A stretch of 36,582 bases of DNA, from assembly GCA_934663625.1 (NCBI GenBank), contig CAKUKP010000021.1, positions 1 to 36,582 of the forward strand, in the 5' to 3' direction. A program made the translations under genes and the position numbers. The notes beneath the pieces were generated by a model, which saw only the letters and a program-made list of their open reading frames with translations, searched no databases and was not told the origin of the DNA. This DNA comes from an uncultured Clostridia bacterium. Lineage in GTDB: Bacteria; Bacillota; Clostridia; Christensenellales; Aristaeellaceae. Shown one piece after another: positions 16,085 to 23,049 of this stretch (positions are counted from its first letter, which is position 1; every line of letters begins with the position of its first letter).

Positions 16085-17425
16085 TTACAGATCGTTTGCG
16101 CGGCGCACGTCCTCAGGAAGCACCGCCAGAATGCGATCGACCAGCGCGGTCAGCTGATCCTGCGTCCGCGCTTCGGCGCGCAGCGTGATCTGTTCGGCGG
16201 TCACGGATTTGCGAATCAAAAACCAGCGATCGCCGAAATCGGCGCGAACGCCGTCCATGCGGCTGATCTGCGCGCCGTCCTCCGCCGCCATATGCTCCGC
16301 GCGGCGCAGGCATTCTTCCTGCCGGTCGTAGGGGCAGAAGTAGCGCAGATCGGGCGTGATCGGGGGAATGCGGATCGCGTCGGTCAGCTCGCCCAGCGTT
16401 TTTTCGCTTTGCGAAAGCAGCTCCGCCATGTACAGCGCGGCGAACAGGCCGTCGTCATAGCCCAGCTCGCCAAAGAAGAAGTGTCCGCTGACTTCGCCCG
16501 CGATGGCGGCGTGATTTTCCAGAAAGCGCCGCTTGATGAATGCGTGCCCGCTGCGCTCCGGCAGCGGCGTGCCGCCCATTTCCAGCACGGTATCGCGCAC
16601 GATGGAGGATGATTTCTGATCGTACACCACGGGCGCGGGATGATCCGCCAGCGCCGCGCGGATGAACAGCGAAAAGGATTTTTCGTTCTGAACCGGCTCG
16701 CCGCGCTCGTTTAAGAATACGGCGCGATCGCCGTCGCCGTCGAACGCCACGCCGAAATCCGCGCCGCAGGCGCGCACCGCCGCGCCCGCAGCGGTCAGAC
16801 AGGTGTAATCGGCGGGGTTGGGGGAACGATTCGGAAACGCGCCGTCCGGCGTACAGAACAGCTCGGTCACGCGGCAGCCCGCGCGGCGGAATATTTCGGG
16901 CGCGATGGCGCTCATCGCGCCGTTGCCCGCGTCGATCAAAATGTGCAGGGGCTTTGCGATGTGGAAGTGGCGCGATAAAAAGTCCATATAATCCGCCGCC
17001 GCGTCCCAATGATCGATCGTGCCGCTGCCGGTGGGGTAATCGCCGCGCAGCGCAATATCGCGCACGCGATCGATCGTATCGCGCGTAACGGGCTGATCGC
17101 CCAGCATAAATTTAATGCCGTTGTATTCGGGCGGATTGTGCGAAGCCGTAACCGTCGCGCCCGCATAGGCGTTCAGCCGCTTCATGGCGTAATACAGCGC
17201 GGGCGTGGGGATCGTGCCGAGGTCGGTAACCTGCGCGCCGGACGCGATCAGCCCATCGATCAGCGCATTTTTCAATTCCGGCGTGGACAGGCGCACATCG
17301 CCGCCCACCAGAATCCGACGCCCGTCCAGCAGCGCCGCCAGCGCGTGGCCGATCCGGTTGGCGTCCTGTGCGGTGATTTCCTTTTGATAAATTCCGCGAA
17401 TATCGCAATCCTTGTAGATGCTCAT
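16085..17425 (-). CDS. Phosphomannomutase/phosphoglucomutase family enzyme
   Basis: Alpha-D-phosphohexomutase that interconverts sugar 1- and 6-phosphates through a phosphoserine. The 446 residues have the four domains of the family: active-site TASHNPPEYNGIK with Ser95; Mg2+ loop DGDGDR (Asp229, Asp231, Asp233); sugar-binding loop GEVSGH (310-315); and a final domain. The last phosphate-binding loop, usually R-x-S-N-T-x-P, reads RKSVTAEQ here, so it is altered. The start ATG 17425 has GGAGG upstream inside the end of the kinase gene, and only one base separates the stop of the kinase from this ATG. The pair is surely co-transcribed. Substrate range (mannose, glucose or another sugar phosphate) cannot be told from sequence. 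Confidence 0.92.
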   Translation of the reverse strand: MSIYKDCDIRGIYQKEITAQDANRIGHALAALLDGRRILVGGDVRLSTPELKNALIDGLIASGAQVTDLGTIPTPALYYAMKRLNAYAGATVTASHNPPEYNGIKFMLGDQPVTRDTIDRVRDIALRGDYPTGSGTIDHWDAAADYMDFLSRHFHIAKPLHILIDAGNGAMSAIAPEIFRRAGCRVTELFCTPDGAFPNRSPNPADYTCLTAAGAAVRACGADFGVAFDGDGDRAVFLNERGEPVQNEKSFSLFIRAALADHPAPVVYDQKSSSIVRDTVLEMGGTPLPERSGHAFIKRRFLENHAAIAGEVSGHFFFGELGYDDGLFAALYMAELLSQSEKTLGELTDAIRIPPITPDLRYFCPYDRQEECLRRAEHMAAEDGAQISRMDGVRADFGDRWFLIRKSVTAEQITLRAEARTQDQLTALVDRILAVLPEDVRRANDL

Positions 17426-17426
17426 G

Positions 17427-18869
17427 TTATACCTCCGCTCCGTAGATTAAACGCATATCGCATAAGAACTGATGATACAGATCATCGTACCGCGCGATCA
17501 GGCCGGGATCCGGCTCCGCGATCTTGTGATAGCGAATCAGCTGGTCGGAAGCCGCGCGCAGCGATCCAAAGTACGTTGAAGCCGCCAGCAGCGCGCCGCC
17601 CATCGCCGCGTCCACCACATCGGGCACCATCAGCCGTCGGTTCAGGATCGAAGCGCGAATGCGCAGCCAGAGATCGCTCCGACACGCGCCGCCAGCAGTA
17701 CAGATTTCATCGCCCACGGCACAGCCGATATGCAGCATATGATCGTAGATCATGCGCTCGGCAAAGCCCACGCCCTCCATGATCGCAGGATACAGCCTGC
17801 CGCCGGTGATATCGCCGCGGTAAAAGGCTTCGCAATCGGCGGATACGAAGGGGAAGCGCTCGCCGCGCCCGGTCAGCGGGTAGCAGCGCGCGCCGGTGGG
17901 AATCAGCGATTCGGATTTTGCGTTCATTTCATCGAACGAAGCTTCGCCGCGCGCCTGATTCAATACGCGCCCGCCGAGGTTCGATGCGCCGCCCAGCAGC
18001 CAGCCGTCGGGCAATTTGTGCGAATAGCATGCGCCGCTGGGATCGATCGTAAGTTTCTGCGTCACGCCCTTCAAAACGAAGGTGGTGCCCAGAATTGAAG
18101 CCCAGCGTCCGGGTGCGGTCGCGCCCGCCGCCAGCGCGGATGCGTAGCCATCGGAGGAGCCGCCGGTGATCAGCGTGCGCGTGGACAGGCCGAGCCGCTC
18201 CGACGCGCGCTTTGAAACGTTTGCGATCGGCGCGCCGGGGCGCACGATGCGCGGAAGCTTTGCAATATCGATTCCCAATTTGGAATTAAATTCCGCCGGC
18301 CAGCGATCGTTCAAAAGATCATAGCCGGTTTTCAGCGCGTTGGAATAATCCGATACGGCGTATTCGCCGCACAAAAGGCCGGTAATGTAATCCGCCTGAT
18401 GCGCAAACAGACGGGTTTTTGCGTAGATTTCGGGCATTTCTTCCTTGAACCACAGGATGCGCGGCAGCGAAAACGAAGCGCCGAAGCGATAGCCCAGCCT
18501 GCCCTCAAGATCACCCATCGCCTGATGCACGCGCGACGCCTGTTCGCGGGCGCGCGGATCGTTGTACATCACGCCGTTGTACAGCGGGCGCATGTTCTCA
18601 TCCAGCGGCACGATCGTTCCGCTGGTGCCGTCCACCGAAATGGCGGCGATGCATTCGGGATGATCGATCTGCGATACGCATTTTGAAATGCATTCCTCCG
18701 CCGCGCGCGTCCAGGCTTCGGGCGATTGCTCCATCCAGCCCGCCGTTTGCGCGATGTTCAGCACATCAAACGGCACGGAAGCCGCTGCGCGCACAACGCC
18801 CGATTCATCCACGGCGACGCAGCGAATGCCCTGCGTACCCACGTCAACGCCCATAAACAAATTGTTCAT
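17427..18869 (-). CDS. FGGY-family carbohydrate kinase
   Basis: ATP-dependent kinase of the hexokinase/actin fold that phosphorylates a sugar or polyol in the cytoplasm. The 480 residues carry the N-terminal phosphate-1 motif GVDVGTQG (7-14), the GTSGT/PLYNGVMYNDPRA block, a GGSSDGYASALAAGA motif holding the likely catalytic Asp, and the C-terminal adenosine motif GGACRSDLW. The start ATG 18869 has GGGAGG eight bases upstream; a longer frame to 18929 lacks one. The GTSGT...MYND.RA wording recalls the D-ribulokinase-like group that includes plant and cyanobacterial enzymes; I recall this rather than having checked it. First gene of a kinase-mutase operon, divergent from a sugar importer, which suggests it acts on the imported sugar. 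Confidence 0.93.
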   Translation of the reverse strand: MNNLFMGVDVGTQGIRCVAVDESGVVRAAASVPFDVLNIAQTAGWMEQSPEAWTRAAEECISKCVSQIDHPECIAAISVDGTSGTIVPLDENMRPLYNGVMYNDPRAREQASRVHQAMGDLEGRLGYRFGASFSLPRILWFKEEMPEIYAKTRLFAHQADYITGLLCGEYAVSDYSNALKTGYDLLNDRWPAEFNSKLGIDIAKLPRIVRPGAPIANVSKRASERLGLSTRTLITGGSSDGYASALAAGATAPGRWASILGTTFVLKGVTQKLTIDPSGACYSHKLPDGWLLGGASNLGGRVLNQARGEASFDEMNAKSESLIPTGARCYPLTGRGERFPFVSADCEAFYRGDITGGRLYPAIMEGVGFAERMIYDHMLHIGCAVGDEICTAGGACRSDLWLRIRASILNRRLMVPDVVDAAMGGALLAASTYFGSLRAASDQLIRYHKIAEPDPGLIARYDDLYHQFLCDMRLIYGAEV

Positions 18870-18886
18870 TCGATCATCCTCCCGCA

Positions 18887-18896
18887 AAAGCGCTTT
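18887..18896. promoter_or_regulatory. Palindrome AAAGCGCTTT, candidate operator
   Basis: A perfect 10-bp palindrome with a central CG lies between the kinase promoter and its ribosome-binding site (18878-18883). A central CG palindrome is typical of LacI-family operators. It resembles a CcpA cre core, but the flanks do not match the cre consensus. Confidence 0.4.
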
Positions 18897-18952
18897 ACAG
18901 GCAATTGCTGATTCTATAAAACGCATCATATTCAGATGCCAATTCTAATATT

Positions 18953-18981
18953 ATTATAATGAATCTATCCGCGCATAGCAA
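18953..18981 (-). promoter_or_regulatory. Promoter of the kinase-mutase operon
   Basis: On the minus strand TTGCTA (18976-18981) and a perfect TATAAT (18953-18958) are exactly 17 bp apart. The transcript would start near 18946, giving a ~77-nt leader that contains the AAAGCGCTTT palindrome. Confidence 0.7.
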
Positions 18982-19151
18982 GCATAAAAATGGTTGATGG
19001 GAGATTGTTCGCGAACATCGAGTATAAAGCTGTTCGTGATATGGTAGACAGAAAACGATTTCGAAAATTTCACATGACGTGCGAATATACGAATTCACAT
19101 CGAATCATGGAATATTTCTCACAAAAGACGAAAAAATCGTAAAATAATCAC

Positions 19152-19180
19152 TTTACAAATCAAAGAAAATAGGTTAAGAT
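19152..19180 (+). promoter_or_regulatory. Promoter of the second sugar ABC operon
   Basis: TTTACA (19152-19157) and TAAGAT (19175-19180) are exactly 17 bp apart. Transcription would start near 19187, giving a leader of about 82 nt. The palindrome ATTCATGAAT (19192-19201) lies just after the predicted start, a good place for a repressor operator. Confidence 0.7.
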
Positions 19181-19206
19181 AAGGATGCAGTATTCATGAA
19201 TGAACT

Positions 19207-19261
19207 GGGAGTGTTCGCATATTGCGGACACGCTTCCCGGAAATCTCCCATGAAATGGAGG
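19207..19261 (+). promoter_or_regulatory. Structured leader with possible ribosome-site masking
   Basis: GTGTTCGCA (19211-19219) pairs with TGCGGACAC (19223-19231, one G-U pair), and GGGA/TCCC (19207-19210, 19235-19238) can extend it beyond a small bulge. Next, CTCCCAT (19245-19251) can pair with ATGGAG (19255-19260), covering part of the GGAGG site of the ATPase gene. Translational control is possible but inferred. Confidence 0.4.
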
Positions 19262-19268
19262 AATCGGA

Positions 19269-20765
19269 ATGCACGATGTGATTTTGTCGATGCGGGACAT
19301 CGACAAAGTGTTTCCGGGCGTGCGCGCGCTGGACAAGGCGCAGTTTGAATTGCGCGCGGGCGAGGTACACGCGCTGGTGGGCGAAAACGGCGCGGGCAAA
19401 TCCACGCTGATGAAAATCCTTTCCGGCGTCTATACGAAGGACGGCGGCACGGTGCTGCTGGACGGGAAGGAAATCGACGTTCAGAACACGCTGGAAGCGC
19501 AGCATCTGGGCATCAGCATCATTCATCAGGAAATCAATCTGATGCAGGATCTGACTGTTTCCGAAAACATCTATATCGGGCGCGAACCGATGCGCGGCTT
19601 CATGATCAACCGCGCGCTGCAGGATCAGCGTACGAACGAGCTGCTGGATTCGCTGCATCTGAACGATATCCGCGCGAACACGCGCGTTCGCGTGCTGACC
19701 GTCGCCAAGCAGCAGATGGTGGAAATCGCAAAGGCGCTGTCCTTCGATAATACCCGCATCCTGATCATGGACGAACCGACGGCGGCGCTGACGGAATCCG
19801 AAATCGAAGATCTGTTCCGCTTTATCCGCATGCTGAAGGCGAAGGGCGTGGGCATCGTATACATATCCCACCGCATGGAGGAATTGAAAATCATTGCCGA
19901 CCGCGTAACGGTGATGCGCGATGGTCAATACGTGGGCACGCGCGATATGGCGGATGTTTCGATGGATGAAATCATCAACATGATGGTCGGGCGCGTAATT
20001 TACGAAGAACCGAAGCAGCAATCCGCCGTGCCTGCGGACGCGCCGGTGGTGTTGGAGGCGAAGAATCTGAATTCGCCGATGGTGAAAAACGTGAGCCTGA
20101 CCCTGCGCAAGGGCGAAATTCTGGGGCTTGCGGGGCTGATGGGCGCGGGACGAACTGAAACCGCGCGCCTGATCTGCGGCGCGGATCCGATGACGTCCGG
20201 CGAAATCTATGTAAATGGAAAGCGGGCGCACATCAAAACGCCGAACGATGCCGTGCAGGCGGGCATCGGCTATCTGAGCGAGGATCGAAAGCGCTTCGGC
20301 CTGTGCCTGGGGCTGGCGGTGTCGGATAATACCGCGCTGCCGAATCTGGACGCGCACATGAAGGGCGTAGTGATCGACGATGCCAAAATTCGCAGAACCA
20401 CGCAGAAATACGTGGATCTGATACGAATCAAAACGCCCAGCATCCGAACGCTGGCGCGCAGCCTGTCCGGCGGCAATCAGCAGAAGGTGGTTCTGGCGAA
20501 ATGGCTGGAGCGCAACTGCGATATTCTGATCTTCGATGAACCTACGCGCGGCATCGATGTGGGCGCGAAGAACGAAATCTACAAGCTGATGAACGATCTG
20601 ACCCAGCAGGGCAAATCCATCATCATGATTTCTTCGGAAATGCCGGAGCTTCTGCGCATGTCGGATCGCATCGCGGTGATGTGCGAGGGCGTAAAGACCG
20701 GCGAAATGACCATCGAAGAAGCCACGCAGGAAAAGATCATGGCGCTGGCGACCCAGCTGATGTAA
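19269..20765 (+). CDS. Sugar ABC transporter, double ATP-binding subunit (RbsA/MglA type)
   Basis: Cytoplasmic ATPase of the second sugar importer. The 498 residues hold two fused nucleotide-binding domains. Domain 1 has Walker A GENGAGKS (38-45) and ILIMDEPTAALTESE. Domain 2 has the degenerate GAGRTE motif, LSGGNQQKVVLAKWL and IFDEPTRGIDVGAKNEIY. It is a clear paralogue of the ATPase at 3465-4955, with Walker A at the same residue number, but closer to classical ribose/galactoside ATPases (IHQEINLMQDLTVSENI rather than the IYQHAASYPDMSVAENI of the first). The start ATG 19269 has GGAGG 7 bases upstream. It lies 17 bases before a single permease gene. Confidence 0.94.
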   Translation: MHDVILSMRDIDKVFPGVRALDKAQFELRAGEVHALVGENGAGKSTLMKILSGVYTKDGGTVLLDGKEIDVQNTLEAQHLGISIIHQEINLMQDLTVSENIYIGREPMRGFMINRALQDQRTNELLDSLHLNDIRANTRVRVLTVAKQQMVEIAKALSFDNTRILIMDEPTAALTESEIEDLFRFIRMLKAKGVGIVYISHRMEELKIIADRVTVMRDGQYVGTRDMADVSMDEIINMMVGRVIYEEPKQQSAVPADAPVVLEAKNLNSPMVKNVSLTLRKGEILGLAGLMGAGRTETARLICGADPMTSGEIYVNGKRAHIKTPNDAVQAGIGYLSEDRKRFGLCLGLAVSDNTALPNLDAHMKGVVIDDAKIRRTTQKYVDLIRIKTPSIRTLARSLSGGNQQKVVLAKWLERNCDILIFDEPTRGIDVGAKNEIYKLMNDLTQQGKSIIMISSEMPELLRMSDRIAVMCEGVKTGEMTIEEATQEKIMALATQLM

Positions 20766-20782
20766 CGGGAGGATGAAGGAAT

Positions 20783-21754
20783 ATGAAGAAGAAATTTGAC
20801 ACGCAAAAGCTGCTTGCGCCGCTGGCGCTGGTGATCCTGTATATCTTTTTTTCCATCACTGGCAGAAACTTCTTTGGAATCGACGGGCTGAAGCAGATTT
20901 TGCAATCCTGCTATTACATCGGCTATATGGCGTTTGGCGTGACGTTCGTGATTATCACCGGCGGCATCGATCTTTCGCTGGGATCGAATATGCTCTGCTC
21001 CGCGCTGCTGGGCGGCGTGGCGTACAAGCTGTGGGGCTGGCCGCTGATTCCGGCGCTGATTCTGGTGCTGGTCGTGGGCGTTTTCTTCGGCTTCTGCAAC
21101 GGCGTGATGATCGCCAAGCTGAAGCTGCCGCCCTTCATCGCCACGCTGGGCACGCAGATGATCACGCTGGGCTTCGGTTCCATCGTATCCAAGGTGCAGA
21201 CCATGTATTATCCCACCATCGGATCGCCCGATCAATGGTTCCGCTCCGTATTCTACATCAAGGGCAATTTCCCCACCGGCGTTCTGTGGCTGGCGGGCGC
21301 GTTCGCGGTGGCGTGGTTCCTGCTGAACAAAACCCGCTTTGGCCGCTACGCCTACGCCATCGGATCGAACGAGGAAGCCACGCGCCTGTCCGGCGTAAAG
21401 GTGGACCGCTGGAAGATCGCGGTCTACGCAACCTGCGGTTTGTTTACCGCGATGGCGGGTCTGTTCTACGGCGCGGCGTACACCACCATCATGCCGGGCA
21501 AGGGCAACGGCGAAGAAATGAACGGCATCGCGGCGGTTGTCATCGGCGGCACTTCGATGGCGGGCGGATCGGGCAGCATGCTGGGCACGCTGCTGGGCGT
21601 TCTGATCATGGCGACGCTGAAAAAGGGTCTGGCGTCCGTGGGTCTGCAGGCGCACTGGCAAACCTTCTTTACCGGCTTTGTGGTGATCGGCGCGGTGCTT
21701 CTGGATATCGCCCGCAGCAAGGCGGCGATGAAATCGGCCAAGAAGGCTGTATAA
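20783..21754 (+). CDS. Sugar ABC transporter permease (RbsC family)
   Basis: Membrane subunit of the second importer. The 323-residue protein has about eight to ten hydrophobic segments, the signature GGIDLSLGSNM near residue 55 and the cytoplasmic loop FGRYAYAIGSNEEATRLSGVKVDRWK that should contact the ATPase. With only one permease gene in the operon it probably works as a homodimer, as RbsC does; the first importer has two different permeases. A good GGGAGG precedes the start. The gene is followed after 54 bases by the binding-protein gene, with a hairpin in between. Confidence 0.94.
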   Translation: MKKKFDTQKLLAPLALVILYIFFSITGRNFFGIDGLKQILQSCYYIGYMAFGVTFVIITGGIDLSLGSNMLCSALLGGVAYKLWGWPLIPALILVLVVGVFFGFCNGVMIAKLKLPPFIATLGTQMITLGFGSIVSKVQTMYYPTIGSPDQWFRSVFYIKGNFPTGVLWLAGAFAVAWFLLNKTRFGRYAYAIGSNEEATRLSGVKVDRWKIAVYATCGLFTAMAGLFYGAAYTTIMPGKGNGEEMNGIAAVVIGGTSMAGGSGSMLGTLLGVLIMATLKKGLASVGLQAHWQTFFTGFVVIGAVLLDIARSKAAMKSAKKAV

Positions 21755-21765
21755 CCATTTGTACA

Positions 21766-21787
21766 ATTTTTGCCGTGACGGCAAATT
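21766..21787 (+). promoter_or_regulatory. Hairpin between permease and binding-protein genes (copy 2)
   Basis: TTTGCCG (21769-21775) pairs with CGGCAAA (21779-21785) around TGA, with A/T bases flanking on both sides. It matches the hairpin at 7085-7102 in sequence, stem length and position before a binding-protein gene. It is not followed by a T-run on the plus strand. Confidence 0.55.
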
Positions 21788-21808
21788 AAGTAACAGGAGG
21801 AAAACTAC

Positions 21809-22861
21809 ATGAAGAAGATTCTCACTCTGGTTCTGGCTCTGCTCCTGATCGTGGGCTGCTGCGCGATGGCAGATGAGCCGATGTACATCTCCGTCATCTC
21901 CAAGGGCGAACAGCACGCCTTCTGGCAGGCCGTTCGCAAGGGCTGCGAGGATGCGGCCGCCGAATATGGCGTAGAGATGTTCTACTATGGTCCGCCGTCT
22001 GAATCCGATATCGCCCTGCAGGTAGAAGCGCTGAACGCCGAAATGCAGAAGAAGCCCGATGCGCTGGCGCTGGCCGCGCTGTCCACCGAGGCCGTTATGG
22101 GTCAGCTGACCGAATGCGTTGATAAGGGCATTCCGGTAATCGGCTTCGACTCCGGCGTGCCGAACGCGCCCGAAGGCGCGATCTACGCCACCGCCTGCAC
22201 CAACAACAAGAACGCCGCAGCGCTGGCCGCGGAAAAGTTTGTTGAGCTGGAAGGCTTCACCGACATGCTCGCCGCCGGCACCGCGGATGCGCCCGTCGTG
22301 ATCGGCGTGCTGTCGCAGGATGCGACCTCCGATTCCGTTTCCAGCCGCACCACCGGCTTTGTAGACAAGATGACGGAGCTCGCGAGCGCATACAACACCG
22401 TTTCCGTGATCGGCCACGATCTGTGGGCGAAGGAAGCAGAGGGCGCAGGCGTGATCATCAAGGTTGAAATCGCGGCGACCCCCGAAATCACCGATGTAAC
22501 CAATGCGGCGAACGCGCTGCTGAACACCGAAGGCATGAAGGCGATCTTCTGCTCCAACGAAGGCGCGGTAAACGGCTTCCTGGCGGCGACCTCCTCCGGC
22601 GCGGATCTGGGCGAGGGCGGCATTTACGATGGTCTGATCGTCGCGGGCTTCGATGCTGGCTCTCCGCAGAAGAATGCGGTTCGCAACGGCTGGTTCGTCG
22701 GCTCCGTAACGCAGGATCCCTATCGCATCGGCTATCTGGCGATTGAACTGGCTGTGAAGGCCGCCAACGGCGAAGAGGTATCCGACGTCGATACCGGCGC
22801 GCAGTGGTACAACGCCGAAAACATCGATACCCCCGAAATCGCGCTGCTCGTGTACGATTGA
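21809..22861 (+). CDS. Sugar ABC transporter substrate-binding protein (RbsB-like)
   Basis: Extracytoplasmic receptor of the second importer, with the two-lobed type 1 periplasmic-binding-protein fold (Peripla_BP_4-like). The 350-residue protein has a signal MKKILTLVLALLLIVGCC; Ile-Val-Gly-Cys gives a possible lipobox at Cys17, although Ala-Met-Ala at 19-21 could also be cut by signal peptidase I. Blocks such as SVISKGEQHAFWQAVRKG, GIPVIGFDSG, IFCSNEGAVNGFL and GSVTQDPYRIGYLA are typical of ribose/xylose-type binding proteins. The substrate cannot be named. An AGGAGG site precedes the ATG; it is the last gene of the operon before a terminator. Its partner kinase is probably the divergent FGGY gene. 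Confidence 0.92.
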   Translation: MKKILTLVLALLLIVGCCAMADEPMYISVISKGEQHAFWQAVRKGCEDAAAEYGVEMFYYGPPSESDIALQVEALNAEMQKKPDALALAALSTEAVMGQLTECVDKGIPVIGFDSGVPNAPEGAIYATACTNNKNAAALAAEKFVELEGFTDMLAAGTADAPVVIGVLSQDATSDSVSSRTTGFVDKMTELASAYNTVSVIGHDLWAKEAEGAGVIIKVEIAATPEITDVTNAANALLNTEGMKAIFCSNEGAVNGFLAATSSGADLGEGGIYDGLIVAGFDAGSPQKNAVRNGWFVGSVTQDPYRIGYLAIELAVKAANGEEVSDVDTGAQWYNAENIDTPEIALLVYD

Positions 22862-22882
22862 TCGATTGACAGGATTTTCCAG

Positions 22883-22919
22883 AGCGGGAACCGAAATGGT
22901 TCCCGCTTACGTATTTTCT
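22883..22919 (+). terminator. Intrinsic terminator of the second sugar operon
   Basis: AGCGGGAACC (22883-22892) pairs perfectly with GGTTCCCGCT (22898-22907) around GAAAT and is followed by TACGTATTTTCTC. The T-run is displaced by a few bases, but the stem is strong and it lies about 20 bases after the binding-protein stop. Confidence 0.8.
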
Positions 22920-22960
22920 CCACAGGCACAGGAATTTCAAATATTTGCCTTCGCATATGC

Positions 22961-22989
22961 TGGAAATGGCGGCGCGTTTGTGGTATGAT
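22961..22989 (+). promoter_or_regulatory. Promoter of the TGS-nucleoside kinase gene
   Basis: TGGAAA (22961-22966) and TATGAT (22984-22989) are 17 bp apart, with a TG at 22981-22982 making an extended -10. It sits about 60 bases before the start codon. Confidence 0.65.
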
Positions 22990-23049
22990 GGGTGCAATTC
23001 CAATTTCGGAATCCAAAAAATGCGCAAGCCCGCGCGGAGGTGAAGATAG

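Larger units (their letters stand above)
18870..19268. other. Divergent control region between kinase and sugar importer operons
   Basis: 399 bases without a gene. Besides the two promoters it holds perfect palindromes AAAGCGCTTT (18887-18896), TGTTCGCGAACA (19006-19017), TTTCGAAA (19059-19066) and ATTCATGAAT (19192-19201). CGAAT recurs at 19082, 19090 and 19101. This density suggests shared control of both operons by a repressor or activator whose gene is not in the window. Confidence 0.5.

Noticed and set aside
18887..18896. CcpA cre site
   Set aside because: The core AAAGCGCTTT fits, but the flanking TG and CA of the cre consensus are shifted by a base. Kept only as a generic operator candidate.
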